Source of the DNA: Pelagomonas calceolata
Lineage: Eukaryota; Sar; Pelagophyceae; Pelagomonadales; Pelagomonadaceae
Direction of reading: 5' to 3'
Length of the DNA: 64,000 nt
NCBI GenBank assembly: GCA_918797485.1
Contig: CAKKNE010000006.1
Coordinates: 620,001 to 684,000 of the forward strand
Shown here: positions 38,601 through 47,861 of the stretch, piece after piece
How the letters are laid out: each line of letters starts with the position of its first letter
Position numbering within the stretch: position 1 is the stretch's first letter
Position numbers and translations under genes: made by a program
Notes under the pieces: generated by a model
Told to the model about the DNA's origin: nothing
The model's database searches: none
What the model saw: only the letters and a program-made list of their open reading frames with translations

Positions 38601-39932
38601 ACGCGGGGTTGGAACGCCCGGCAGATTCTGCAGCATCCCATCAAAAAACTCGGGCACGCCGGGCAGAAACCGCTTCGCGCCTTTGGCAATAGCACCGCCG
38701 CGGAGCAGGTCGATGGCCGACGTGCCCACGACGGTCCAGTAGACGATCCAGAAGCGCAGCACGTCTTCACCCTCCGGGTTGCCGTGCCAGGCGTGCCGTC
38801 CGTACTCGAAGATGTTGTTCATGATCAGCACGTGCCGGAAAATAGTCATCAGGACGTTGTAGACGAACGTCCCGGGCTTGCAATAAGGTCTCATCCTATC
38901 GAAGAGCTCCGTGAGCAGGTCCTTCTTCTCCGGCGTCGCGGTCGACGTATCAGTCGAGACGCGCGCGCGCTTACTGCCGGGCTGCACCGGAATCGCGGTG
39001 TCGTCCTCGTGAGTGCCCGTCACCTTCAGGATGGTGTGGAGGAAGTCTCTCTTATCGAAACCTGTCTGACCTACGTGAGCACAACCGGTTAGATCAAGTT
39101 ATTGATTTTCACACAGGTACTGACAACCATTCGAGGGCAAGAGGTCCTTGACATGTGTCCTGGCGATCTCATACATGTGATCCTCGCAAACCCAGGTCTG
39201 CTTTTTCGTGCCATAGACGCAGTGGGGGTCGAACGTCAGCGTCCCTTTATTGTTGGAGCGCGTCCCATCGTTCACCATCCGCTCTAGCTGCGTGATAGTG
39301 GCCTCACAAAAAACCTTGTTCGGGCATCGCTTGCCCGAGATGCAGCAGCAGCACGACTTCTCTTTTGGAGGAGGAGGCAGCTGCGTCGTAGGCGTCGCCT
39401 TCTTCCTCTTCTTCTTGGGCGCGCCGCCCCGAAGCCGTAGTCTCATGTACGCTACGACCACGGGTGCGGCAACGACTTCATCATCGCTATACTTCCGTCC
39501 CTTGGCTGGGTAAATGAGCTCGACGTCAGCATCAGCAGCGACCCCGAGGCGGTCGAGTACTTGCCTAGCAGTAAGACCGTGCCGCACGAACTCGTCCGGT
39601 CGAAGGCATTTCTTCCCTTGCACGAAGAACTTAACCCTGATGCCCCGGTCCGGGTCCGATAAAGGCAGCGCGGCAGCGCCCACAGGGGCGGCAGCGGCTC
39701 GGTACACAAACGTAGGAACATTTGAGCTAACGCAGAAGGCGGAGCCCAGCACGAACACGACGAGAAGAAAGATGGGGGGCCCATACACAAAAACAGAGGT
39801 GAAGAGATTGACGAATAAATCCAAGAGAGATGGTACAAATACTGTACGGCTGCCGCCGGAATAAGCACTGCCGCTGCACCCGGCTGTAGCCGCAGCACAA
39901 CTACGAAGGTGAAATAGGTAGTAGAACTGCAT
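35684..39932 (-). CDS. Putative THAP/P-element-like DNA transposase (domesticated or resident)
   Basis: Three exons (39125-39932, 37677-39070, 35684-37615) join in frame to 1377 residues. The N-terminus has hydrophobic stretches, then a Cys/His block (CCCCISGKRCPNK ... VCEDHMYE) similar to the C2CH spacing of THAP fingers. The middle contains Asp-bearing strands typical of an RNase-H-like transposase core: GVTFDCVHGES, LMTVMLHALNGKNVNCEI, GSWLIFAGGDGASPNRDAW and SGSDMDQHDTKGLKRDFWGDW, the last resembling the 'D.PHL.K..RN' block of P/THAP9 proteins. The C-terminal domain (EKWVGLCVRDDEYRFAG ... CVYDLPAMV) resembles a chromo/Tudor-like barrel and ends in an acidic tail. The class is a by-eye inference. 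The start is uncertain (an upstream exon is possible). Confidence 0.55.
37616..37676 (-). mobile_element. Short introner-like intron 2 of the transposase-like gene
   Basis: 61-nt intron: GTCCGCGATTCGCGG ... GGATGGCGTCGAACG ... TATGCGCACACAG, next exon GTCGGGCT. Phase 0 (APSR|VGLDG). It has the introner core and CACACAG end; the target copies match only at 4 of 8. Confidence 0.6.
39071..39124 (-). mobile_element. Minimal introner-like intron 1 of the transposase-like gene
   Basis: 54-nt intron: target copy GTCAGTAC, then CTGTGTGAAAATCAAT (the family A terminal repeat), no core, and CTCACGTAG, next exon GTCAGACA (5 of 8 shared, beginning GTCAG). Splicing gives SNGC|QTGFDKRD in frame. It looks like an internally deleted introner. 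Confidence 0.7.
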
Positions 39933-40327
39933 TTTGGCTGCCCGCGGCCTCGCGGCCGCGCGCGCGAGCCCGCTCTCCGGCGGCACAGACCCGCACGGTA
40001 GCCTCTAGTTAGGGCTCTCGTTTACACAGACCGACCTCTCCGTAAGCCCCCCTGAGCTCAGCCGGCCCTTAAGAGGGCCCTACGAGTCCCCCCGACCGAT
40101 CCGCCTCCTTCGGGCGCTCGGTGGAGCGAATCCCTATGGTGGCGTCCGGCCCCGTCCGTGTGACTGGCAACGCCACTGGCAAGTGCAACGCGCGAGGCCT
40201 AGATGCACGCCATCGCCGCGACTCGCTAACACCACGAGCACGCCGTCGCCGCGACTCGCCAATGTATACGCACTCCTTACGCGCCCCCCCTACACGCCCT
40301 CCTTGTTCCGGCGCTCCATGAGTGATT
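39933..40327. other. Intergenic region with paired introner-like cores
   Basis: 395 bp. At 40203-40260 two copies of GCACGCC(A/G)TCGCCGCGACTCGC lie about 37 bp apart. No gene. Confidence 0.5.
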
Positions 40328-40843
40328 TCATGCTTGGGTCGGCAACATTTTGAGGTCCGCCCCGGACTTGCGCCCGTGCTCCGCCAGGAGGTCACTCAGA
40401 CGCTTGAGGTAGTCGTGCTTCGTGTACTCGCCGTAGTCCTGGTTGCCGGTCCCCTTCGACACCCTGTAGCCAGTAGGGGCGTACGGCGACCAGCGCGGGA
40501 TGCCGTAGCCATAATCCCGCATCTTCTGCGCATTTAATAAAGGCTTGCCGATGACGGGTGTCACGGGTCGCGACGAACCAGCCGACGCCGGCCGTCTCGT
40601 AATATTCACGGCCTCCTTCATCTGGTCCCGCTTCGTCCGCCGCATCGCCGAGGCGGATTTGGGTCTATTGCGGAACTCCGGCGCTTTGAAACCGGTCGAT
40701 GACTGGGCGCCTCTCCTTCTTCCATCGTTCTGGGCGGCTCGTCTCGCGTACGGATCGCATCCCGCAGGTGTGGCGGAGCGGTACCTCCCGGATCGACGAC
40801 TGTAGCGTTTCTCGTTTCTGTATAATCGCTCCGACGCAGACAT
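40328..40843 (-). CDS. Unrecognised basic protein
   Basis: 171 residues from the ATG at 40843. It is rich in Arg, Ser, Tyr and Pro: RLYRNEKRYSRRSGRYRSATP, CDPYARRAAQNDG, NRPKSASAMRRTK, DYGYGIPRWSPYAPTGYRV and YTKHDYLKRLSDLLAEHG. The mix of short 'Pro-Tyr-Gly' and 'SASAMRR' stretches is common in microtubule-inner and other axonemal proteins, which would suit this window, but I do not recognise the family. The frame is open upstream to 40996 with another ATG and clearly protein-like sequence (EWGQSKWSGQL, HWQGHPDEFW), so the start may be there. A GCTGCCCGC box lies at about 40955. Confidence 0.55.
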   Translation of the reverse strand: MSASERLYRNEKRYSRRSGRYRSATPAGCDPYARRAAQNDGRRRGAQSSTGFKAPEFRNRPKSASAMRRTKRDQMKEAVNITRRPASAGSSRPVTPVIGKPLLNAQKMRDYGYGIPRWSPYAPTGYRVSKGTGNQDYGEYTKHDYLKRLSDLLAEHGRKSGADLKMLPTQA

Positions 40844-41530
40844 GGCCTCGCGCGGCGTACATTGTCTACTACCAGGACGAAATGTCGCGGCATGCGCACT
40901 CGGCCCGCTCGTCCAGAACTCGTCGGGGTGGCCCTGCCAGTGCGTCTTCCTAAGCTGCCCGCTCCACTTGCTCTGGCCCCACTCCGGGTGGTACATTGTC
41001 TATCGCGGTGGCGCTTGCGGCCCGTGAGTGGTTGCTTGCTAGGGTGTGGAGCTGCCCGGCTGTTGCTCCCTCCAGTCCGCGCGGGCTGCCTCTCGTGTCC
41101 GCGTGCTGCTGCTGGCTGCTGCCGCTATGCGCACGTTGCCTGTCCTTACGGATGCGCCCCGCTCGGATGGCTCTCGCGCGTCGCGTCGATGGCGTTGTGG
41201 AGCCTCGCGCTGATCGCGACTCGCGCTAGGTGTGTTTCGCCAGCAGCTTTCTACGGCTCCATACGCATCGCTACCGGTGCCGCGGCGATGTTCGAGCTAG
41301 GTGATGTGCGCACTAGCTTTGTGATGCGGAGGAGAGGCAACCAAGGGCAAAGCTTGAGCACCAAGCGCTACGGCTTGCAGCCACACTCGCCAGGCTCGCA
41401 TTCCTTCGGCTCGAAACCGCTGCGACAGTTTTGTCAGTCGTACGCAACCGCTGCGCGACATACGGCCGCACAGCAGTAGAGCAGCGGCTGCAAGCGCCGT
41501 GCGACGCGAAATCGACGCAGCGCGAGCGCT
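40844..41530. other. Intergenic region
   Basis: About 690 bp (534 bp if the preceding gene starts at 40996). An introner-like core GCGTCGCGTCGATGGCGTTG lies near 41178. No supported gene otherwise. Confidence 0.4.
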
Positions 41531-41782
41531 ATGGGCTACAAGGAGAACGTCGGGCGCTACTCGCCTAAGGGGATCACGCTCAACTTATTTAGTCTGTGCG
41601 TTTTTGTGACGCCGATTATTCTCACGACGCGCGGCTTCCAGGAGTGGGACTGGCTCTGGAAGGTCAACGTGGGCATGTTCCTCGTCATGTTCGCGACGCC
41701 GCCCTGGGGCTGGAAGAAGCCCCACCCCTATTCGGACCAGCGGCACCTGCGGTCGCGGGGCACGCAGCCGGGGCCCTGGTAG
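41531..41782 (+). CDS. Small membrane protein of unknown function
   Basis: 83 residues. A short polar N-terminus (MGYKENVGRYSPKG) is followed by two hydrophobic segments (ITLNLFSLCVFVTPIILTTR, about 15-34, and WKVNVGMFLVMFATPPWGW, about 43-61) and a polar His/Pro/Arg tail. The GC-rich third positions and compact layout support real coding. Such short two-segment proteins are typical of accessory subunits in mitochondrial or plastid complexes, but I cannot place it. It converges on RPF2, with about 170 bp between the stops. Confidence 0.6.
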   Translation: MGYKENVGRYSPKGITLNLFSLCVFVTPIILTTRGFQEWDWLWKVNVGMFLVMFATPPWGWKKPHPYSDQRHLRSRGTQPGPW

Positions 41783-41863
41783 TAGTCGTGGACTAAGTAT
41801 CGGTAACACTCCAACGCCGTCGTGCCGTTCGAAGGATTAATTCCGAACCGAGTCGTGTCTAGA

Positions 41864-41971
41864 ACCACACATCATCTTACTCGTCCTCGCCGCGCCGCGC
41901 CTCGAGCAGCAACACCCACGGGCACGCCGTCGACGCGCGTACTGCAAACCACACATCACTCGTCGTCCTCG
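41864..41971. repeat. Direct repeat flanking about 60 bp at the 3' end of RPF2
   Basis: ACCACACATCATCTTACTCG (41864) recurs as ACCACACATCACTCGTCGTC (41948), 84 bp apart, each followed by CCTCG. The second copy overlaps the RPF2 stop. The insert has an introner-like core (ACGCCGTCGACGCGCG). It looks like a duplication or an element insertion in the 3' UTR. Confidence 0.55.
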
Positions 41972-42834
41972 TCACGAGACCTCTTGAGCGCCTTGACTTT
42001 TCGAGATTGCAATTCGTCGACCTTTTGATTTCCGAGGTGGAGCCGGCCGTGGACCTCTCCTAAATCGGTCGTCGAGCGGTTCTTCCGCTTCTTGGGCTTC
42101 AGGCCCTTGGGCTGTTTCAAGGAAGCCTTCCACAGTTCTAGTGACGGCTGGTGGTCCCGCCGCATTTTCAAGGATAAAGGCGGCCCGGACACCTCCAAGC
42201 GAGTATCAGGCAAGGACCCCGAGCCCTTCTTCAGTCGTAACCGATGCGGTTGTAATGATATCGTATCTTCCCTGAGACCAACCACCACGACCGTATCAAT
42301 TCCCGCGAGATTGATGCGATCGACGTCCGGACCCCTTAATAAATCCTGCAGGAAGTTCTTCACTCTCTTCATGATCGGATCGGCGTCGAAGTCCCCGACG
42401 AACACTGTACAAGGCTTCGAGCCTAGTAGCTTCTCGCACGGACCGCCAGCCTCGACAACTCCAAATTCGAAGGCGTCCAACAAGTGGCCGTCGTGCAATC
42501 GTCCTAATACCAGATTGTCGGGCCGTTTTTTGGACGACGACGCGATGGCGAAGAGCGACGCGTCGTGGCTCGCGCAGAGCTTCTCGACGCTACTGCAGTC
42601 GTCAAAAGGCTTCAGGTCCTCGCGCTTGCGGTCGAGGACCTTCGAGTGGGGCTTGAGGAGTAACGCTAACGATTTGAGAGCAGCTGTTGAAGACGTGGAG
42701 GTCTTCGAGCCTCTCAGACAAAGGAGCGTTTTTGGGTTCTCGCGGAGCTTCGGCGCTCGGCTCTCGAGGTGGCGCTTGCCGGCGGGCGTGACCTTCTGGC
42801 CGCCGAAGCTTGTGGACTTGGCCTTTTTGGGCAT
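41956..42834 (-). CDS. RPF2: Ribosome production factor 2 (Brix domain)
   Basis: 292 residues from the ATG at 42834. A Brix domain spans about residues 25-215: RGSKTSTSSTAALKSL, LLKPHSKVLDRKREDLKPFDD, LCASHDASLFAIASSSKKRPDNLVLGRLHDGHLLDAFEFGV, then FKGDD-like sequence replaced by KPCTVFVGDFDADPIMKRVKNF. A DTVVVVGL strand follows and LEVSGPPLSLKMRRDH fits the C-terminal beta hairpin. The last ~50 residues are Lys/Arg-rich (KPKKRKNRS, KVKALKRSRDEDDE). RPF2 with RRS1 loads the 5S RNP into the pre-60S ribosome in the nucleolus. The open frame extends upstream of this Met but without similarity. No introns. Confidence 0.88.
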   Translation of the reverse strand: MPKKAKSTSFGGQKVTPAGKRHLESRAPKLRENPKTLLCLRGSKTSTSSTAALKSLALLLKPHSKVLDRKREDLKPFDDCSSVEKLCASHDASLFAIASSSKKRPDNLVLGRLHDGHLLDAFEFGVVEAGGPCEKLLGSKPCTVFVGDFDADPIMKRVKNFLQDLLRGPDVDRINLAGIDTVVVVGLREDTISLQPHRLRLKKGSGSLPDTRLEVSGPPLSLKMRRDHQPSLELWKASLKQPKGLKPKKRKNRSTTDLGEVHGRLHLGNQKVDELQSRKVKALKRSRDEDDE

Positions 42835-43215
42835 CTTTGTTTTGTTCGGTGATCGCTGCGGCTTGTGTGCAGCTTGTTGCAGCCTCGGTGTGAACTCTGT
42901 GCGGCGTGTCTGAGTGCACACCAGTGAGTCAGCGCTGCGACGGCGTGACCGTGCCTTGCAATATTCACCTCTAGCGATTGCAATTGCTAAGCAGAAGTGC
43001 AAAGACGGTGCTTGTTTTGGCATCGCCTGCTGATGCTTCTAGTGTCTTACTGGACGCTAGCTCAGGCTCGAGCAGAGCCCTGGAGGGCCGCTACCATCGA
43101 TTACGGACGCAAAACCACGCCCGGGGCTTTGCCCGCGTTCGAGCTGACGTCCAGAGAGAGCGCGCAAGTTACCTCATCATCTAAGACTTTTTTTCAGTGG
43201 GGGTGCAACACAATC
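42835..43215. promoter_or_regulatory. Divergent region between RPF2 and the ACT-domain gene
   Basis: 381 bp with one hairpin-motif copy (43038-43061) in its centre. No gene supported. Confidence 0.5.
43038..43061 (+). repeat. Dispersed GCTAG hairpin motif, copy with TTCTAG arm
   Basis: TTCTAGTGTCTTAC, then TGGACGCTAGC. Confidence 0.75.
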
Positions 43216-43764
43216 ATGGCCGAGTTGGACGCCGCGGCCATGGAGCGGTTGAGAAAAGAAATGGGCGAGAAAGTAGAGATCCCAGTGCCGGAGGGCATGA
43301 TACCAGTCCACGACAACAAGGCGACCGCCGTGTTGGCCGCCCCGGGCGATCTGGAGAGGTTGCGCGAGAGCATGGAGCCAGAGTTAGTGATGAGCACCCT
43401 GGTCGATCCGCTCGCCGTCGTGCGGCTGACGCCCTTTTCGGCCATTCCGGAATGGGCCAACCACTCAACCTTTTGCTCGATCACGCGGACGGCGGATGAA
43501 TTGTCGATCGTAACGTGCTCCTTCGACGTGCCGGCGACGGAGCAGCGGGAAGGCCCGTTTACGGCATTCATGGTGCACGGCCCGCTCGACTTCGCCCTGA
43601 CCGGGATTCTGAGTCGAATCGCGACGGCGCTCGCGCGCGCCGGCGTCAGCATCTTCGCCATCTCGACGTTCGACACGGACTACGTGCTCGTCCCGAGCGC
43701 GGACGCCGACAAAGCCCGGAGCGCCCTGACGGCGAGCGGGACCTGCCGCTTCACCGATCCGTAG
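43216..43764 (+). CDS. ACT-domain protein (CASTOR/ACT_7-like)
   Basis: 182 residues. After ~55 polar residues comes an ACT-type pair of domains: VVRLTPFSAIPEWANHSTFCSITRTADELSIVTCSFDVP (about 75-115), then GPFTAFMVHGPLDFALTGILSRIATALARAGVSIFAISTFDTDYVLVPSADADKARSAL (about 120-180; written here in two known blocks). The second block is the 'GvlarIa..La.a~isi~~iST~~tDyvLV' pattern of CASTOR1/2 and the bacterial ACT_7 family, which bind arginine or other amino acids. Whether it signals to TORC1 here or senses amino acids in another way is unknown. It sits divergent from RPF2. No introns. Confidence 0.82.
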   Translation: MAELDAAAMERLRKEMGEKVEIPVPEGMIPVHDNKATAVLAAPGDLERLRESMEPELVMSTLVDPLAVVRLTPFSAIPEWANHSTFCSITRTADELSIVTCSFDVPATEQREGPFTAFMVHGPLDFALTGILSRIATALARAGVSIFAISTFDTDYVLVPSADADKARSALTASGTCRFTDP

Positions 43765-43872
43765 CTAGGGTTCCTAACTCGTGTGAACTGACTTCAGCCC
43801 ACCTCCGCGCCATCGACGCGAGATCGAACGACAGGGAGACGATGATATACTAAAACATTACTGAAAAGGGGG

Positions 43873-45557
43873 TCAGGTAGTAGCGACGCGCTTCACGGGC
43901 AGGCCCTTGCGCCGGAGCATGTCCGCGTAGGAGAGCTGCTTCCGCTCCGGTTGTGCTGGTGGCGGGTCCTCCGGTTGGGGCCGCTCCGACTCGGGGTCGA
44001 CTTGGACCTCCTCCTCCTCGTCGGACGACGAATCATACACCGTTCGCACCTCGAGCGGCAAGTCGTCGCGACTCGTATGTCTGAGACAAAGGTCCATGCC
44101 TTCCGTCCGCAGCGTCCAGCAGTTCACCCTCGCGCTGAATTCGCGCACTTGGGGCGTCAGGTCGACCTTAAACTTCACGCCCTCCTTGTCCGTCCGGAAA
44201 ACAAGTCCCACGAAGAAAGATCTCGTTTTTCGCGCACCATTCGTGTTCTCCAGAGGCGTGGCATGGACCCTGGCTGGCGTTTCTAAATCTAGTGCCACGA
44301 CGAACTGCCTGAGTCTAGACTCGCACCAGGCCGTCCACCTCCGTAGGGCATCATCGCTGTCGGCGGACACGTCGACTTGCACGTAGTGTCTATGGGCCTC
44401 GAAGAAGTCCGACGGCCGGAAAAACCTCCGCCAGGCCCGCTGGAGCTGCTTCGGCGTCCGCGTTTCAGAATGAGCGAGTTTCTGGATCCTCCGCGTTTCG
44501 GATCTACCAAGCGTCAGCTCCTCCTTGATGGCTCGCAGCTGCGGCGCGCCGATATTGTACGACGAGTTCATGGATGGGTGCGCCGGCGTGACGATGGGCG
44601 CGAGGTGGGCGCGGTCGCGGGGGTTGAGCCTGCGTTATCGAGCGTTGACGCCGTCGTCGCGACACATGACAAAGGGACACTGCATAAGCACCGCGGGTTC
44701 CACGCCCGCGCGTCGTCGGCGGAAGGCTGCCGCAGCATGATGGGGTTCGGCCACTCCCACACCTCCATGATCCGGAAGAACTTTTCCAGCACGACCGCGG
44801 GGTCTTTTAACGGGTACTTCTGGCAGACGAAGGCGACCAGGATGGCGCAGTTGATGCCGCCCAATAGCCCTAGCACATTGCTGTAGAGTCCTTTGCACCT
44901 AGCCCATTTTTTGATCGCTCGTAGGGCCACTCTAAATACGCTTTGATCCGGTACTAGATCAAGCAAGTACTCAGCTACTCGGGCACCATTCAAACTCCGC
45001 ACGGACACGTCATCGAGACCGTTCATCAGCGAGTCGTCCATGATATCTAGGGGCTCAGGTAATTTTTCTAGGTCTAACGGAGCAAACAATAGATCTACGT
45101 CCGTCGTACTCATCCGGAACTTCAATACGGGCGTGTAGGCGTCCCTGACGGGCATGACCCTGCCTTCTCCTACATCCTCTCGGTTCTCTAAGCGCTTGGC
45201 CAGTCGGTCGAAGAATGCTGTTCTAGTACAATGCCTCGGCGCTACTAACACAAGATCAATATCCGCGTCGGGCGTGTGGACATCTAATTTAACGGAGCCA
45301 AACGTCCTCAGCTCGCATCTAGGTGAAGAATCATGATCATTCCCCTGCAGGAGCCACTCCTCGCGGCACCAGTGCTGGCACTCGGCCGCGACGTCGTCGA
45401 TCAGCGAGGCGCGTCGTCGCGACCCTTCCTGCGATTCGTAGACACCTAGAGCTTTCAGGACCGTGACTAGGGCGGCACTCGAGTCCTCGTCGCCGTCGTG
45501 GGGCGGCGCCTCGTCGAGCGGCTGGGTGATGCCGTACTTCGAGGCGTCGGCGGCCAT
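43873..45557 (-). CDS. Poly(A) polymerase (canonical, nuclear)
   Basis: Two exons (44692-45557 and 43873-44629) join in phase to 540 residues (AWNPR|LNPRDRAHLAPIVTPAHPSMNSSYN). Landmarks: YGITQPLDEAPP at residues 8-19, FGSVKLDVHTPDADIDLVLVAP with the first two catalytic Asp, TDVDLLFAP with the third, the helical VFRVALRAIKKWARCKGLYSNVLGLLGGINCAILVA region (in pieces), WEWPNPIMLRQP, and the MNSSYNI block of the RNA-binding domain. These are the standard order for eukaryotic nuclear poly(A) polymerase. The C-terminus is short and acidic, then Pro/Glu-rich. The enzyme adds the poly(A) tail after cleavage by the CPSF complex. Long vertebrate Ser/Thr tails are absent. Confidence 0.93.
44630..44691 (-). 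mobile_element. Short intron in poly(A) polymerase with an introner-like core
   Basis: 62-nt GT-AG intron: GTGCTTATGCAG ... GACGACGGCGTCAACGCTCG ... ATAACGCAG. It has a core-like GACGGCGTCAACGC but no clear terminal repeats or target duplication. It may be a decayed introner. Confidence 0.5.
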
Positions 45558-45843
45558 GGCCCTCGCGCCGCGCCGCCGGCGTTTGTGTGTTTGTAGTCTC
45601 GACGGCTGCTTTTCCGCGCCGCCGGTCAGTGGTCGTCGCGGCGCCGCCCGGAGAACGCGCGCCGCTCCGGGTCAGCGGTTTTATGAGTAAGCCCTAACTA
45701 AGGCGCTGCGGCTCGTCTCGCGCGCCGGCACGTAGAGCTCGTCTGTCTTTCGATCTATGCGCTGGCTGCGCAGGTCGACACGGCGTTTACGCGCAGTGCG
45801 GAGCCTAGGAAAGCCGGTAGCTAGCGCGACGGCCTCGACGATT

Positions 45844-45867
45844 GCTAGTGTCTTACAGGCCGCTAGC
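45844..45867 (+). repeat. Dispersed GCTAG hairpin motif, consensus copy
   Basis: GCTAGTGTCTTACA, then GGCCGCTAGC. Identical to the copy at 23656-23679. Confidence 0.85.
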
Positions 45868-46083
45868 CGTCGACGCGACAGCCCTGCCGGCACGCGTGCG
45901 CCGGCGAGGAGTCGCACGGAGCGCGTGAAAGCGCACGCTAACCGCCGTGCGGGGTGCACCGAAGAGTCTGGCGTGAGGCAAAGCCAGCGGCCACGCGGGG
46001 CGCCCCAGACGGTCGCTGGCGCGGCAGGCGACGGTTCCTGACCCCCTCCGCACGCCTGATCAAGTTTGACGCGCGCGGACGGC

Positions 46084-46100
46084 GGGGCAGCGGCTGCCCC
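46084..46100. promoter_or_regulatory. Inverted GGGGCAGC/GCTGCCCC box before the kinase gene
   Basis: GGGGCAGCGGCTGCCCC: 8-bp arms around one base. It is the strongest version of the recurring start-proximal box. Confidence 0.5.
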
Positions 46101-46140
46101 GACTTTGAGGCAGCCTACCCGACGCCGCCGCCGAGACGCG

Positions 46141-47861
46141 ATGGTGGACGAGGACCTCGAGCGCATCAAAGCGCTCGAGGTCCTGGACGAGGACCTCGAG
46201 CGCATCAAAGCGCTCCGGCTCAAGGCCGCCGCCACATCAGCGCAGGCCGACGACGAGGAGCGGGACCGCATCGCAGAGCTGCGCCGGCGGACACAAGGCC
46301 ACGCCGACGAGGACCTCGAGCGTATCGCGGCTTTGCGCCGGCGGACGGCGGCGACGCCCTCATGGACGCCGGAGGACGACGAGGAACTCGCTGCGCTCAG
46401 GCTCAAGGCCGCCGCCGTTGCCACCGCCGCCGCGCCGGACGCGATCCGGCGCAAGGCGCCGCAGGAGCTGGCCACGACGGTCACGCCCGACGGCAGTTTT
46501 AATACCCAGGACGAGGCAGACACGCCCCACGCGTCGCGCGACGATTTTGCCATCGAACGGAGCATTGGCAAGGGAGCGTTCGGCGAAGTCTTCCTCGCCA
46601 CGTCCAAACAAAATGGCAGGACCTACGCCATCAAGACGATCCCGCGGGGCAAGGCCGGCGACGAACGTCGAGCGCTGTTGGCGGTCAAGCACCCTTTTGT
46701 TGTCCGATTACGGTATTGGTTCGATGGTCCCGCCGACACTTGGTTAGTGATGGACTACGCGCCTCGAGGCACGCTGGCCTCCCACCTCGAGAGAAGGCCG
46801 GGGCGTAGATTGCCAATCGCCCACGCGCGGTTGGTGAGTGCGGAACTCGCCTCGGCTCTACTAGCACTACATGCGGCGGGCGTCGTCCACCGCGACGTCA
46901 AGCCGTCCAACGCCGTGTGGACATCAAATTTCGGGCGCCCCACGCCATCGACGCGACGTTAACCCAACTCACTGGTTGATTTCCACACAGGTCCAACATC
47001 CTCGTGGACGGCGCGGGGCACTGCCTGCTCGCGGACCTGGGCCTGGCCGCAACGCGTGCATCGATGCGGCTCTGTGGCACTTTGGAGTACCTGGCACCCG
47101 AACAGCTCCGAGGCAAGACGTACGGGCGAAGTGTGGACCTGTGGGCGCTCGGGTGCCTCACGTTCGAGACGTTAGTAGGGTATTCTCCGTTTTCCGCGGC
47201 TCGCACGCGCGCCGTCTTCGAGGGCATACTGCGGCACGAGCCCTACTACGTCGCGTGCGGCGATACTGACGCCATCGACCTCGTGAAGGGGTTACTGCGG
47301 AAGGACGTTGAAAAACGCTTCGGCATCTCCGAAGATTTATTGGGACACGCCTACTTCGCTGATGTGGACCGGTCTCTGCTTTATCAGAGGCGGCTGCCGC
47401 CTCCACTTAGTGGGGAGGACATCGTTCCCCAGGAATCTGTCGGGTCGTCGGTGGTGCCCTGGCCGTCCGTCGGCTCGTCCATCGCACGGGAGACGCCTCT
47501 GCAACGAGAGGCGTCACCAGTGATCGCTGTTCAGAAAAAGCACCACAAGCGCCAGAACCCGCTCGACCGCGCGCGGCAAGACCCCGCGTCGAAGCCGCGC
47601 GGGCCACCCTTGCCACCCCGTCCAGTTGAGGAGCAGCCCGCGCTGCTAGCCGCAGCGGCGACGACGGCGGCGCCGTCGCGCGAGCGGCCCGTGGTCGACG
47701 CCGCGTTGTTCGTGTCCACGGACGAGCTGCGCCTCTGGGCGGACTCAGATGAGGAGAATGGACCTCCAGTGTATCGAAGGCGGTCGGGGACGCTCTTCCG
47801 GCACGAACAGCTTTTGACGCCGGAAGCGCCGCGGCGGCGGCCTCCGAGGCATACCGTTTAA
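46141..47861 (+). CDS. AGC-like serine/threonine protein kinase
   Basis: Two exons (46141-46904, 46991-47861) give 544 residues. Residues 1-100 are Asp/Glu/Arg/Ala repeats of 'DEDLERIxALRxxxA' (three near-copies). The kinase domain spans about 140-420: IGKGAFGEVFLAT (glycine loop), YAIKTI (catalytic Lys), HRDVKPSN (catalytic loop, where the introner sits), ADLGLAA in place of DFG, then CGTLEYLAPEQL (activation segment, APE) and DLWALGCLTFETLVGYSPF. The DFG Phe to Leu change (DLG) is common in plant and algal kinases and should keep activity. After the domain are a hydrophobic-rich segment (EDIVPQES) and a Pro-rich, basic tail. The splice restores KPSNILVDGAGH. Target unknown. Confidence 0.9.
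46151..46184. repeat. Perfect 34-bp hairpin inside the kinase start
   Basis: AGGACCTCGAGCGC, loop ATCAAA, then GCGCTCGAGGTCCT. It lies 10 bp after the ATG and encodes EDLERIKALEVL. Part of its left arm recurs at 46191 and 46311 in the following repeats. Confidence 0.8.
46905..46990 (+). mobile_element. Introner, family A, in the kinase gene
   Basis: 86-nt intron: GTCCAACG then CCGTGTGGACATCAAATT ... core ACGCCATCGACGCGACG ... TTGATTTCCACACAG, then GTCCAACA. Seven of eight target bases match; the GT of the first copy is the donor. Confidence 0.93.

Larger units (their letters stand above)
45558..46140. promoter_or_regulatory. Divergent region between poly(A) polymerase and kinase genes
   Basis: 583 bp. 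It contains the consensus hairpin motif (45844-45867) and, 41 bp before the kinase ATG, the hairpin GGGGCAGCGGCTGCCCC (46084-46100). The long minus-strand frame across it and the kinase start is a compositional shadow. Confidence 0.55.
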
